Assembly: GCF_002929305.1 (NCBI RefSeq)
Contig: NZ_PJIO01000003.1
Location: 248,001-312,000, forward strand
Reading direction: 5' to 3'
From: Arthrobacter sp. GMC3
Lineage (GTDB): Bacteria; Actinomycetota; Actinomycetes; Actinomycetales; Micrococcaceae
DNA: 64,000 nucleotides
Of the stretch, positions 24,588-33,823 are shown one piece after another (position 1 is the stretch's first letter; each line of letters begins with the position of its first letter). The notes under the pieces are model-generated. The model was not told the DNA's origin and searched no databases. It was given only the letters and a program-made list of their open reading frames with translations. Both the position numbers and the translations under genes were made by a program.

Positions 24588-26033
24588 ATGTCCAATATCA
24601 ATAACGAGCCCGTAGTCAGTTCGGGGATTCCACGTAAAGTGATTGGCTTGGCCGTTGCCGGTGCGGTGGGTGGTTTCCTCTTCGGTTTTGATTCGTCCGT
24701 TGTCAACGGCGCCGTTGACGCCATTCAGGGTCAGTTCAAACTCGGTGACGCCCTGACAGGTTTTGCCGTGGCTGTCGCCTTGCTTGGCTGCGCATTGGGC
24801 GCCTACCTGGCTGGAAGGATTGCCGACGCGTGGGGCCGTATCCCGGCCATGAAACTGGGCGCCGGCCTGTTCCTGGTCAGTGCTATCGGCACCGGCCTGG
24901 CGTTCAACGTCGTGGACCTCATTGCCTGGCGTCTGGTGGGCGGTTTGGGCATTGGGCTGGCCTCCGTCATTGCCCCTGCCTACATCTCTGAAATTTCCCC
25001 TCGCAAGCACCGCGGACGTCTGGCTTCTTTGCAGCAGCTGGCCATCACGGTGGGTATCTTTGCCGCCCTGCTCTCCGATGCGCTTTTTGCCAACGCGGCC
25101 GGTAGCGCCCTTCAAGACCTCTGGTTCGGCTTGCCGGCGTGGCGCTGGATGTTCCTGGCCGGAATCGTCCCTGCACTCGTTTATGGTGCCATTGCGTTCG
25201 TCCTGCCCGAATCCCCCCGTTTCTTGGTGGTCAAGGGCAAAGAAGAAGAAGCCGCGCTCGTCTTCAAAACTATTGCCCCGGATGAGGACACCGATCGCAG
25301 CATCCGCGACATCAAGGCCGCCATCGCCGAGGATTCGCTTTCTGCGAAGAAGGGCTCGTTGCGGGGCAAGCGTTTTGGCTTGCTGCCGGTGGTCTGGATT
25401 GGCATCATCCTTTCCGTTCTGCAACAGTTCGTTGGCATCAACGTCATCTTCTATTACTCCACCACGCTGTGGCAGGCGGTAGGTTTCCAGGAAAAGGATT
25501 CGCTGACCATTTCGGTGGTGACCGCCGTCGTGAATATCTTGGTTACCCTGGTCGCCATCGCGCTCGTGGATAGGATCGGTCGACGCCCCATCTTGCTCAC
25601 CGGCTCCATCGGCATGGCGGTTTCCCTTGGCACTATGGCCTTGGCTTTCGCTTCGGCCACCGGCACAGGCTCGGATGTGACCTTGAGCGGCGCATGGGGT
25701 CCCATAGCTCTGGTGGCTGCCAACGTATTCGTGGTCAGCTTCGGAGCCTCGTGGGGACCTCTCGTCTGGGTGCTACTGGGTGAGATTTTCCCGTCGCGTA
25801 TCCGCGCCCGCGCCCTGGGTCTGGCGGCGGCCGCTCAGTGGATCGCCAACTTCTTGATTACGCTCAGCTTCCCCGTCATGGCGGCTGCGTCCCTGCCGCT
25901 GACCTACGGGATGTATGCACTGTTCGCTACGGCGTCGTTCTTCTTTGTCATGTTCAAGATCCCGGAAACCAATGGCATGTCCCTTGAACAGGCCGAGACA
26001 TTGTTCGTGAAGAAACCCAAGGCCGCCAAGTAG
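24588..26033 (+). CDS. MFS sugar porter family transporter
   Basis: A 481-residue, 12-helix proton-coupled sugar transporter. Family signatures appear in order: GGFLFGFDSSVVNGA in helix 1, AGRIADAWGRIPAM after helix 2, PAYISEISPRKHRGRL (PESP-type loop entry), LPESPRFLVVKGKEEEA after helix 6, QQFVGINVIFYYS in helix 7, VDRIGRRPILL after helix 8, and PETNGMSLEQAE at the end. The QQxxGxN segment is the sugar-binding helix 7. Similar proteins carry xylose, arabinose, galactose or inositol; the substrate is not decided here. It is monocistronic. Confidence 0.9.
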   Translation: MSNINNEPVVSSGIPRKVIGLAVAGAVGGFLFGFDSSVVNGAVDAIQGQFKLGDALTGFAVAVALLGCALGAYLAGRIADAWGRIPAMKLGAGLFLVSAIGTGLAFNVVDLIAWRLVGGLGIGLASVIAPAYISEISPRKHRGRLASLQQLAITVGIFAALLSDALFANAAGSALQDLWFGLPAWRWMFLAGIVPALVYGAIAFVLPESPRFLVVKGKEEEAALVFKTIAPDEDTDRSIRDIKAAIAEDSLSAKKGSLRGKRFGLLPVVWIGIILSVLQQFVGINVIFYYSTTLWQAVGFQEKDSLTISVVTAVVNILVTLVAIALVDRIGRRPILLTGSIGMAVSLGTMALAFASATGTGSDVTLSGAWGPIALVAANVFVVSFGASWGPLVWVLLGEIFPSRIRARALGLAAAAQWIANFLITLSFPVMAAASLPLTYGMYALFATASFFFVMFKIPETNGMSLEQAETLFVKKPKAAK

Positions 26034-26087
26034 TCTCGGCACGGTCACGAAAACCATGCCATCACGAAAACTCGATAAGCTGGCTTG

Positions 26088-26948
26088 ATGATTCCGCACA
26101 CAGCACTGCGCACAGACCTGGCCCTTGATTATCTGGGTGTAGCTGATGAGGACCGCCAGCAATGCCAGGCACTGATCGAGGGGCCCGTCAGCCCCGCTGC
26201 GCAACTCGTCCAGGAGTACCTCTCCGCACGGCTGGGAAGCTCCGATGCTTCGGTGCCTGAGCTGGGCACCCCGGAAGTCCCTGTCACCGAGCGCGATTGG
26301 CTTGAAGCCATGGTGCGTTTTGTTCCCGCCATCCTGACGTGGCATGCCGAAAAAGACATTCCGGACGCCGTTAGCCGGGACACCCTGGCCGACTTCGGCA
26401 GGAACCTGGCGATCAACCGCCGCGTCCACGGCCGGTTCGGGATGGACACTTACAAGTGGCTGACCAATGTCTTCTCCGGGCGGATCTTCCAGCTGGGCCG
26501 CTTGCAGTACCTGATTCATCAGCCCACGGCGGCCGTTCCTGGCGTGTCCGACGGCGAATGGATCCTGGGCGTTCACATCCCCGAAGACGGCGGCCTCAGC
26601 CAGCAATCCGTGTCCGAAAGCCTGACAGCGGCCAGCAAGTTTTTCGCCACCCATTTTCCTGCCCAACCGGTCAGGATCGCCAATTGCGAGTCATGGCTGC
26701 TTGACCCCTATCTGGCCGCACACATTGACGAATGGTCGAACATTTCGCGCTTCGCAGCGCTCTTTACCCCGTACGGCACCCCACGGGATGAACCCACCGA
26801 CGCCGTGTACTTCACCTTCCGCACGCGCAGTATGGAAAACCTTGACCAGCTCCCTCGCACGACGGCGTTGCAAAAGGTAGTTTTGGATCGCATCGCTGCC
26901 GGAGGTGCTTGGCAGTTGGGTTTTGGGTACCTGGTGCTGCCGCACTAG
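26088..26948 (+). CDS. Acyltransferase domain-containing protein (N-acyltransferase N-terminal plus GNAT-like C-terminal)
   Basis: A 286-residue protein. RFVPAILTWHAEKDIPD, FGRNLAINRRVHGRFGMDTY and FQLGRLQYLIHQ belong to the N-terminal domain. VHIPEDGGLSQQSVSESL and NCESWLLDPYLAAH lie in the C-terminal acyltransferase-like half. This two-domain arrangement is known from actinobacteria and Firmicutes, usually annotated only as acyltransferase, and the acceptor is unknown. ATG 26088 is preferred over TTG 26085. It is co-directional with the sugar porter (54-base gap), so they may be co-transcribed. Confidence 0.7.
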   Translation: MIPHTALRTDLALDYLGVADEDRQQCQALIEGPVSPAAQLVQEYLSARLGSSDASVPELGTPEVPVTERDWLEAMVRFVPAILTWHAEKDIPDAVSRDTLADFGRNLAINRRVHGRFGMDTYKWLTNVFSGRIFQLGRLQYLIHQPTAAVPGVSDGEWILGVHIPEDGGLSQQSVSESLTAASKFFATHFPAQPVRIANCESWLLDPYLAAHIDEWSNISRFAALFTPYGTPRDEPTDAVYFTFRTRSMENLDQLPRTTALQKVVLDRIAAGGAWQLGFGYLVLPH

Positions 26949-27098
26949 CCCACACACTTTGGCCAGCACACTTTTGGCCGATCAGCGCTCCTCGGCGCAG
27001 CTGCGCTAAACTTGGGAGTTGGCGTTTTGCCGTGCTCTTGAAGTTCTTTCGCCCCGCCCACGCCACCAAAGAATTTAACACCCCTAGAAAGTAGTCTC

Positions 27099-28706
27099 GT
27101 GTCCTCTCCGGCCCAGTCCCCCGCCCGCGTCACTGAAATCACAGGACAGGCCACCCGGCGTCGCACTTTTGCCGTCATCTCCCACCCTGATGCGGGAAAG
27201 TCGACGCTGACGGAGGCCTTGGCCTTGCACGCGAAGGTGATTGGCACGGCCGGTGCCACGAATGGCAAGTCCAATCGCAAGGACACGGTCTCCGACTGGC
27301 AGCAGATGGAGAAGGACCGCGGCATCTCGATCAGCTCGGCCGCATTGCAGTTCTCCTACCGGGACACCGTCATCAACTTGCTGGACACTCCCGGTCACGC
27401 CGACTTCTCCGAGGACACCTACCGCGTGCTGGCCGCCGTGGACTGCGCCGTGATGCTGGTTGACGCCGGTAAGGGCCTGGAAACCCAGACCATGAAACTT
27501 TTTGAGGTGTGCCGCCAGCGCAACCTTCCCATCATCACCGTCATCAACAAGTGGGACCGCCCCGGCCTAGACCCGCTGGAACTCATGGACGAGATCACCG
27601 AACGCACCGGGTTGACGCCCATGCCGCTGACCTGGGCCATCGGTATTGCCGGTGACTTCCGTGGTGTCTGGGATATTCAGCGCAACGAGTTCGCCAAGTT
27701 TGCCCGCAACAGCTCTGGCGCACACATCGCCTTGACCGAATACCTCACCCCGGAGCAAGCCGCCGAGTCCGAAGGCGTCGCCTGGGACGACTCCATCGAC
27801 GAGGCCAGTCTTGTGGTTGACCAGGATGCCCCCTTGGATCTGGAGGCGTTCTACGCTGGCAAGGCCACTCCGCTGCTGTTCTCCTCGGCCGCGCTGAACT
27901 TTGGTGTCAAGCAAATCCTTGACACCTTGGTGGACTTCGCCCCGCCGGCAGCCGCACGCCCCGATGTCACCGGCACCCCTCGCCCCATCGAGGCCCCGTT
28001 CTCCGGTTTCGTGTTCAAGGTCCAGGCCGGCATGAACCAGGCCCACCGCGACCATGTGGCATTCATCCGCGTGTGCTCGGGCATGTTCGAGCGCGGCATG
28101 GTTGTCACGCAGGGACGCACCGGCAAGTCATTCGCCACCAAGTACGCTCAGCAGGTGTTCGGCCGTGAGCGCGAGGTCATTGATACCGCGTTCCCCGGCG
28201 ACGTCGTCGGACTTGTCAATGCCTCGGCCCTGCGCGTCGGTGACAGCCTGTTCGTGGAGGAGCCGGTGGAATTCCCGGCCATCCCACTGTTCGCCCCCGA
28301 ACACTTCCAGGTGGCCCGCTCCAAGGACCCCAGCAAGTACAAGCAGTTCCGGCGCGGGATCGAACAGCTGGAGCACGAAGGTGTCATCCAGGTGTTGCGG
28401 TCCGATCTCCGAGGTGACCAGGCGCCCGTGCTGGCGGCCGTTGGTCCCATGCAGTTTGAGGTGGTCGAGGACCGCATGCACCACGATTTCAATGCCCCCA
28501 TGCGTTTGGAGCGTCTGCCCTACAGCCTCGCCAGGCTGACGACGCCGGAGGCTGCGGCCACGCTGGCCAATGTCCATGGTGCTGAGGTGCTTGAGCGCAG
28601 CGACGGCGAGTTCCTTGCCCTGTTCAACGACATTTGGGCCATGCGCCGGGTTGAAAAGAACCACCCCGATCTCACGCTGACAGAAATCGGCACCAAGATG
28701 GCCTAG
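27099..28706 (+). CDS. prfC: Peptide chain release factor 3
   Basis: A 535-residue translational GTPase that recycles RF1/RF2 after termination. G1 is HPDAGKST (29-36), switch I carries the GISISSA block, G3 is DTPGH and G4 is NKWD. The C-terminal RF3 domains include FVFKVQAGMNQAHRDHVAFI and MQFEVVEDRMHHDF. The start is GTG 27099 with AGAAAG upstream. It converges with the HNH nuclease gene with one base between the stop codons. Confidence 0.95.
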   Translation: MSSPAQSPARVTEITGQATRRRTFAVISHPDAGKSTLTEALALHAKVIGTAGATNGKSNRKDTVSDWQQMEKDRGISISSAALQFSYRDTVINLLDTPGHADFSEDTYRVLAAVDCAVMLVDAGKGLETQTMKLFEVCRQRNLPIITVINKWDRPGLDPLELMDEITERTGLTPMPLTWAIGIAGDFRGVWDIQRNEFAKFARNSSGAHIALTEYLTPEQAAESEGVAWDDSIDEASLVVDQDAPLDLEAFYAGKATPLLFSSAALNFGVKQILDTLVDFAPPAAARPDVTGTPRPIEAPFSGFVFKVQAGMNQAHRDHVAFIRVCSGMFERGMVVTQGRTGKSFATKYAQQVFGREREVIDTAFPGDVVGLVNASALRVGDSLFVEEPVEFPAIPLFAPEHFQVARSKDPSKYKQFRRGIEQLEHEGVIQVLRSDLRGDQAPVLAAVGPMQFEVVEDRMHHDFNAPMRLERLPYSLARLTTPEAAATLANVHGAEVLERSDGEFLALFNDIWAMRRVEKNHPDLTLTEIGTKMA

Positions 28707-28707
28707 T

Positions 28708-29496
28708 TCAGGGCCCATACCCCGACGGCAGGCTTGTGGTGCCGGGGCACTGCCCCAACACGCGCTGCATGGCGGCCTTTTCCGCCGGGGTGACCCACAG
28801 CCTGTAGGCTGCCTTGACCGATATCTGCCGGGCCACGTACTGGCAGCGAAAGACCTTGTTGGGTGGCAGCCACGTGGCTGCATCGCCATCCGACTTTTCC
28901 TGGTTGGCGGGCCCATCCACGGCCAGCAGGTTCAAGGGATCATTAGCCAGGCTTTGGCGCTGCACCGGCGTCAGCGCCTGTGCACCGCTCTGCCAGGCGT
29001 TCCCGAGCGCCACCACGTGGTCGATCTGCACGGCGGCACTCGTTTCCGCGCCACGCCGGAAATCGATGGCCCGGCCCGTGTACGGATCCTGCAAGGTGCC
29101 GGTGGCCACAAGACACAGGGAGCCTGTCGCATAGGTGGTCTGGGTCAGGTCACGGCGCAAGATGTCATTGCGGGTGTCGCAGGCGTTGGAGTCGGCATCG
29201 AGCCAAGCTTCACCGAAGGCGCTTCGCTCATACTTGTTTCTGGGTGCCTTGCCTTTGACGGGTATTGTCTCCAGCACAGCAAGCGCCGTTGCCGGGCCAA
29301 CATGGACTACGGGTTTCCCCAGCCCCGGAGCCGGTGTGCTGATGGCTGGCGGTGGGCCAGCTTCCGGCTCAAACGGCCAGCGGCCGCTGGCGTGCAGCCA
29401 CCCGGCCATCATGATGGACAGCAACAAGGCCAGCACCGCCGCCGAGGCAAGCAGGCCCCGCCCGGGGTGTCGCGTCCGGCCGGGCGGGGCGCGCAT
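28708..29496 (-). CDS. Exported HNH endonuclease family protein (DUF1524/GmrSD C-terminal type)
   Basis: A 262-residue protein with an N-terminal hydrophobic segment at ~14-33 (LLASAAVLALLLSIMMAG) that would export or anchor it. The catalytic HNH core is QIDHVVALGNAW, then NDPLNLLAVDGPANQEKSDG and ATWLPPN. The DHVV His is the general base and the N-x-x-K-S-D region is the finger end. Such secreted nucleases are common in actinobacteria and probably scavenge DNA or degrade incoming DNA. Confidence 0.85.
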   Translation of the reverse strand: MRAPPGRTRHPGRGLLASAAVLALLLSIMMAGWLHASGRWPFEPEAGPPPAISTPAPGLGKPVVHVGPATALAVLETIPVKGKAPRNKYERSAFGEAWLDADSNACDTRNDILRRDLTQTTYATGSLCLVATGTLQDPYTGRAIDFRRGAETSAAVQIDHVVALGNAWQSGAQALTPVQRQSLANDPLNLLAVDGPANQEKSDGDAATWLPPNKVFRCQYVARQISVKAAYRLWVTPAEKAAMQRVLGQCPGTTSLPSGYGP

Positions 29497-29606
29497 CAGT
29501 GCGCGGCGGGGACGGGAGCGCCCAGTGGAAGGTTGGCCATGGCTGCAAGTCTAGGCACAGCAGGAACGTCGCGCAGATGGTTATGCACAGGTAGTGTGCC
29601 GCCAGG

Positions 29607-30149
29607 CTACTTGCCCAGGGCCTTGTACATGACGTGCAGGCCAACGCGTCCGTGAACGGGGTGTTCAAACGCAGCCGGGATAGTGGTCAGAATCTCAAAG
29701 CCCAGTGACTGCCACAGTCTCACGGCTCCCTTGTTGGACTCGACCACCGCGTTGAAGACCATTGCCTGGTAGCCCTCGGCCGCGGCAGCATCCAGCACAT
29801 GGTAGGCCAGCAGCCGTCCGTATCCCTTGCCTTCATGGTTGGGGTGCACCATGAAAGAAGCGTTAGCCACATGAGACCCTGCACCAGGATGATTGGGGTG
29901 CAACTGCGCGGTCGCCACAATCATGGGTGCCGAGGTCCCACCGGTTTCCTCCGTGACAACATAGCTGCGGCTGTTGCGGGACTGGGTGCCGGCGTCGTGT
30001 GTGGGGGTTTCATCGGGAAGCCACTCCGAGCGCATAGCTGCCTCGGTGGTGTCGGTGGCAAAGGTGTAGGTCTCGCCGGCACGGATGGTGGGCTCCATGA
30101 CGGCCCAGATTCCTGGCCAATCGGCGGCGGTTGCCTCGCGTATCAACAT
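29607..30149 (-). CDS. GNAT family N-acetyltransferase
   Basis: A 180-residue acetyltransferase. IREATAADWPGIWAVMEPTI is the usual start, and VHPNHEGKGYGRLLAYHVLD holds the acetyl-CoA pyrophosphate-binding (R/Q)xxGxG/A loop (EGKGYG). LWQSLGFEILTTIPAAF is the terminal beta-alpha block, close to phosphinothricin or amino-acid acetyltransferases of the YncA group. ATG 30149 is chosen; the longer frame to 30305 runs over the next small gene. The substrate is unknown. Confidence 0.8.
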   Translation of the reverse strand: MLIREATAADWPGIWAVMEPTIRAGETYTFATDTTEAAMRSEWLPDETPTHDAGTQSRNSRSYVVTEETGGTSAPMIVATAQLHPNHPGAGSHVANASFMVHPNHEGKGYGRLLAYHVLDAAAAEGYQAMVFNAVVESNKGAVRLWQSLGFEILTTIPAAFEHPVHGRVGLHVMYKALGK

Positions 30150-30178
30150 GTTGGCAAGTGTACGCACATTGTCGGCGG

Positions 30179-30337
30179 CTATTTGTCCACTGCCTTGCGC
30201 CGCACCCACCCAATGGCGACCGTGGCCACGACCAGAACGATGGCGATGAATCCCAGCCAAAGCAGTCCCTTGAACATGAATCCTACAACGCCCAAGATGA
30301 GCCAAATGGCCACCAAAACCAGCACTAAAGTAAGCAT
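30179..30337 (-). CDS. Small hydrophobic membrane protein (52 residues)
   Basis: A short open frame starting ATG 30337: two membrane segments (LTLVLVLVAIWLILGVVGF and LLWLGFIAIVLVVATVAIGW) separated by a Phe-Lys turn, then a basic tail (VRRKAVDK). It lies 29 bases upstream of the GNAT gene on the same strand. The composition matches the small hydrophobic proteins often found in actinobacteria; the function is unknown. Confidence 0.55.
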   Translation of the reverse strand: MLTLVLVLVAIWLILGVVGFMFKGLLWLGFIAIVLVVATVAIGWVRRKAVDK

Positions 30338-30406
30338 GTTTTGAGACTACGCCCGCCTCAAGCTGCTGGCTAGATCACGTCCCTGCCGTTAGGTTTCGCA
30401 GCAAAC

Positions 30407-30447
30407 AAAAGGCCATTCGGGCGCGAATTCACGCGTCGAATGGCCTG
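30407..30447 (-). terminator. Rho-independent terminator of rnpB
   Basis: On the minus strand AGGCCATTCG pairs with CGAATGGCCT, followed by a TTTT tract, just after the RNase P RNA 3' end. Confidence 0.85.
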
Positions 30448-30454
30448 TTGTTTT

Positions 30455-30840
30455 GGATAGGGCAGCCGTTACGCCGGGTTTTGTCATCCGCCGCAGTTAC
30501 CCGCGGCGGAGAGGCAACCATCCATCTACGAACGCCGTTGCCGACGCCCTCTAGCAGCCTACCCAGACACTCGGGCGAACAGCCCTCAATCATGCCCTGT
30601 CTGGCCTTGCTCCGGGTGGGGTTTACCTAGCTTCCCTAGTCACCTAGGGAACTGGTGGTCTCTTACACCACCGTTTCACCCTTACCTGCTCCGGTACGAA
30701 ACCGTGCTGGCGGTCTATTCTCTGTGGCACTGTCCTGCGGGTTACCCCGAGTGGGCGTTACCCACCACCCTGTCCTGCGGAGCCCGGACGTTCCTCGAGC
30801 CACTTGCGTGACGCGCGGTTGCCTAGCTGCCCTATCCAAC
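30455..30840 (-). ncRNA. rnpB: RNase P RNA, bacterial type A
   Basis: The P1 helix is formed by GGATAGGGCAGC at the 5' end (minus strand, 30838-30827) and its complement near 30455-30466 at the 3' end. Inside, the universally conserved GAGGAACGTCCGGGCTCC, CAGGACAGGGTGGTGGGTAA and GTAAACCCCACCCGGAGCAA blocks are readable on the minus strand. Length ~385 nt is normal. It processes pre-tRNA 5' ends. Confidence 0.96.
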
Positions 30841-30900
30841 TAGTAATAGTAGTCGATTCACCGACCTGCGTTCTACGGACACACACCGGGGCACAAATGC

Positions 30901-30950
30901 AAAAGGCAGGTTCGGCGTCGAACTTTGGTGTCCGACGCCGGACCCGCCTT
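30901..30950 (-). terminator. Terminator of the GAPDH gene
   Basis: A 17-bp stem with two G-U-type mismatches (arms 30903-30920 and 30933-30949), followed on the minus strand by TTTTGC. It lies directly after the GAPDH stop. Confidence 0.8.
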
Positions 30951-30961
30951 GGGCGCGAGAG

Positions 30962-32437
30962 CTAGATGAGCGCTGCGGCTGGCACGGCAGCGGTGTCAAG
31001 AGCGGGGAAGGCGCGGGGATGGACCCCAGCCATTTCCTCCATGACCCGAACCACCTGGCAGCTGTAGCCGAATTCGTTGTCGTACCAGACGTACAGCACC
31101 AGGTGCTTGTCGTTGCTGATGGTGGCAAGTCCGTCCACAATGCCGGCGCGGCGGGAGCCCACAAAGTCGCTGGAGACCACTTCGGGGGAATCGATGAAGT
31201 CGATCTGCTTGCGCAGGCCCGAGTTCAGCGACATGTCGCGAAGGTAGGTGTTGACCTCTTCCTTCGTGGTGCCGTTTTCCAGGGTCAGGTTCAGAATCGC
31301 CATGGACACGTTCGGGGTGGGGACGCGGATGGAGTTGCCGGACAGCTTGCCCTCGAGCTCGGGCAGGGCCTTGGCCACGGCCTTCGCGGCGCCGGTTTCG
31401 GTCAGCACCATGTTCAGAGCGGCCGAGCGCCCGCGGCGGTCACCCTTGTGGAAGTTGTCCGTCAGATTTTGATCGTTAGTGAAAGAGTGGACGGTCTCCA
31501 CATGACCGTGCACGATGCCGTACTTGTCATTGAGGACCTTCAGCACGGGCGTGATGGCATTGGTGGTGCATGAGGCTGCCGTGACGATCTTGTCCGCCTC
31601 GGAGATGGTGGCGTGGTTGATGCCGTGGACAATGTTCTTCAGCGTGCCCTTGCCCGGGGCGGTCAGCAGCACCCGGGACACACCCTTGCTGGCCAGGTGT
31701 TGCGAGAGGCCTTCCTCGTCGCGCCAGCGGCCCGTGTTATCCACCACCAGGGCGTCGCTGATTCCGAAGGACGTGTAGTCAATGGTCGACGGGCTATCCG
31801 AGTAGATGACCTGAATGGCCGTGCCGTTGGCCAAGATCACGTTGTTCTCATGATCGACGGTGATGGTGCCGTCAAACGGGCCGTGGACGGAGTCGCGGCG
31901 GAGCAGGCTGGCCCGCTTGGTCAGATCCGCGTCGCCACCCTTGCGCACCACAATGGCTCGCAGGCGCAGGCCATGCCCGCCACCGGAGTGTTCGATGAGG
32001 ATGCGGGCCAGCAGGCGGCCAATACGCCCGAACCCATACAGGACCACATCGGTGCTGGTGCGCTCGTCGGCACCAAAGCGATCGACGACGTCGGCCAGTT
32101 CAGTGCGCAGGTAACTCTCAAGGTCGTCCTCTGCCGAGGCCTTGAAGCCAGCGTTCAGGCGGGCCAAATCCAGCGAAGCGGCGCCCAGCTGCAGAGTGAC
32201 AAGGGCTTTCAGAAGCGGAAGAGTCTCCTCCACAGGAAGTTCTACGTCGTCAATTTGCCGGGCAAAGCGGTGCGCTTTGAGGAGGCTGATAACAGACTGG
32301 TTAATCAGCGAACGTCCGTGGATGCTGGTGATCACGTTGTTTTCGCGGTAGAGGCGGCCGATGAGCGGAATCATTGTTTCCGCCATGGTTTCGCGTTGGA
32401 TCCATGTGTCCAGCGCGAGGTCACTGTTCAGTGTCAC
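30962..32437 (-). CDS. gapB: Glyceraldehyde-3-phosphate dehydrogenase, long GapB type
   Basis: A 491-residue enzyme with a ~125-residue N-terminal helical extension ahead of the NAD-binding fold (VVLYGFGRIGRLLARIL). This matches Corynebacterium GapB, which is also ~480 residues and works mainly in gluconeogenesis. The catalytic Cys lies in ASCTTNAITPVLKVL near residue 288, and the His is in HVETVHSFTNDQNLTDNFH. WYDNEFGYSCQVVRVMEEM closes the protein. Start GTG 32437 with AAAAGG upstream. A glycolytic gap is expected elsewhere. Confidence 0.88.
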   Translation of the reverse strand: MTLNSDLALDTWIQRETMAETMIPLIGRLYRENNVITSIHGRSLINQSVISLLKAHRFARQIDDVELPVEETLPLLKALVTLQLGAASLDLARLNAGFKASAEDDLESYLRTELADVVDRFGADERTSTDVVLYGFGRIGRLLARILIEHSGGGHGLRLRAIVVRKGGDADLTKRASLLRRDSVHGPFDGTITVDHENNVILANGTAIQVIYSDSPSTIDYTSFGISDALVVDNTGRWRDEEGLSQHLASKGVSRVLLTAPGKGTLKNIVHGINHATISEADKIVTAASCTTNAITPVLKVLNDKYGIVHGHVETVHSFTNDQNLTDNFHKGDRRGRSAALNMVLTETGAAKAVAKALPELEGKLSGNSIRVPTPNVSMAILNLTLENGTTKEEVNTYLRDMSLNSGLRKQIDFIDSPEVVSSDFVGSRRAGIVDGLATISNDKHLVLYVWYDNEFGYSCQVVRVMEEMAGVHPRAFPALDTAAVPAAALI

Positions 32438-32574
32438 GTCAAGTACCTTTTCTAGCCCAAAACACCCTTGGTTGAGGCCGAACCCATTTTAGGCAGCGTG
32501 CGTGGTTACCAGCGAGTTCAGTGACCCCTTTCACTAGACCGGTCTACATCCATCCCGCCCACGCGTCCTCGAAT

Positions 32575-32621
32575 GGGGAGTAGTTGTTGATGTGGCGGCA
32601 CGGGATCAACAACTACTCCCC
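32575..32621. terminator. Long perfect hairpin, no T-run
   Basis: GGGGAGTAGTTGTTGA (32575-32590) pairs perfectly with 32606-32621 across a 15-base loop, in the gap between the divergent gapB and YaaA-family genes. In that position a terminator is not needed, so it may be a regulatory or repeat element. Confidence 0.5.
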
Positions 32622-32674
32622 GCTCGATGTTCGGGGGCGTGGATTTCCGGTGGCGCGGCACCCGATAAGCTCTC

Positions 32675-33442
32675 ATGGTGCTCATTTTGCTGCCCCCTTC
32701 CGAAGGTAAGACCCCAGCCGACGCCGGCGCTCCCGTCGACTTGGCCAAGCTTCAGTTCCCTGAACTAAGCCAGGCTCGGCAAGAGGTTCTCGAGGCGCTG
32801 GCCGCCGTATCTGCGCAGAAGAACGCCCTCTCACATCTCGGTGTTGGGGCCTCACTGGCCCATGAAGTGGTGCGCAATACCCGGCTGGACCTGGAACCGG
32901 CAGCGCCTGCCCACAGCATTTACAGCGGAGTCCTCTACGACGCACTGGGCTACGGCACCATGACACCGACACAAAAACGCAAGGCGGACGACGCCGTCGT
33001 GGTGGTCTCGGGACTTTGGGGTGCCGTAGGTTTTGCCGACAGTATTCCGGCGTACAGGCTGTCCATGTCGGTGGGGCTGCCGGGTGTGGGCAAGCTGGCC
33101 AGCTACTGGAAACCAAAACTTGGCAGCGCACTGTCGTCCCATGTACAAGGGCACCTTCTGGTGGACTGCCGTTCAAGCACCTATCTTGCGGCGTGGGCGC
33201 CGGATCCGGCGAGAACAGTGGCGGTTAACGTGTTCACGGAGCGAGACGGCACCCGCAAAGTGGTCTCCCACTTCGCCAAACACACGCGCGGGGAACTGGC
33301 CCGCCATCTTCTCACCCGCCGCGGCAAAGCGCCGGAAACCCCAGCACAGTTAGCCAAGGCTGCCGAGGAGAAGTGGGCCGTGGAACTGGTCGCCGGATCA
33401 GCGCGCAAGGCCCACACACTGAACATCATCCTGGCGGGCTGA
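32675..33442 (+). CDS. yaaA: YaaA family peroxide-stress protein
   Basis: A 255-residue protein. LILLPPSEGKT at the N-terminus, YSGVLYDALGYGTM in the middle, SGLWGAVGFADSIPAYRLSM and VSHFAKHTRGELARHLL are the conserved blocks of the YaaA/DUF328 family. E. coli YaaA lowers free iron during hydrogen peroxide stress and binds DNA. Complete length. It diverges from gapB. Confidence 0.88.
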   Translation: MVLILLPPSEGKTPADAGAPVDLAKLQFPELSQARQEVLEALAAVSAQKNALSHLGVGASLAHEVVRNTRLDLEPAAPAHSIYSGVLYDALGYGTMTPTQKRKADDAVVVVSGLWGAVGFADSIPAYRLSMSVGLPGVGKLASYWKPKLGSALSSHVQGHLLVDCRSSTYLAAWAPDPARTVAVNVFTERDGTRKVVSHFAKHTRGELARHLLTRRGKAPETPAQLAKAAEEKWAVELVAGSARKAHTLNIILAG

Positions 33443-33458
33443 CCGTCCGCGAGCCAAT

Positions 33459-33667
33459 TCACCGCTGCTCGGCGACCAACTCGACCTCAAAACCGTCGGC
33501 ATTTTCCAGGTACGCAGCATAGTGTCCCGTACCGCCGGCATGGGGGTGCTCGTCCGCGAACATCAGCGTCCAGCCGTGATTCATTGCCTCGTCAGTCAAG
33601 GCATCGACGTTCGACGGCGGCCCGGCAACCAGCGCGCGAGGTGGTTCAGGCCGGCGGCTGACGGTGC
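33459..33667 (-). pseudogene. C-terminal remnant of a VOC family gene
   Basis: On the minus strand the last ~45 codons read VDALTDEAMNHGWTLMFADE, then TGHYAAYLENADGFEVELVA, a clear VOC second-half C-terminus (F-E-V-E-L-V-A end strand). Similarity stops at about 33625, and the 100-bp foldback element starts at 33668. The first VOC half is absent. The open frame that continues to 33770 passes through the foldback element and is not a normal protein. Confidence 0.7.
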
Positions 33668-33767
33668 GAGCCTGTGCCTGTATTTTTTGTAGGCAACGTA
33701 AAGGAGACACTAAGGCCGCCCGCGGCCGTGTGTCGGATAGTTGCCGGAAAAATGCTAGCACAGGCTC
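33668..33767. repeat. 100-bp foldback (MITE-like) palindromic element
   Basis: The ends GAGCCTGTGC (33668-33677) and its complement (33758-33767) are perfect. Inside, further matched pairs follow in nested order: T-run/A-run, GGCAAC/GTTGCC, GACAC/GTGTC, and GGCCGC/GCGGCC at the centre. The whole unit folds on itself. It abuts a truncated VOC gene, as expected for a small inserted element. No target duplication is obvious. Confidence 0.65.
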
Positions 33768-33823
33768 CATGCGGACGAAGTCCGAGCCTCAAAACACGAG
33801 GTGGCGCAGCCTGCCGGCGGGCG

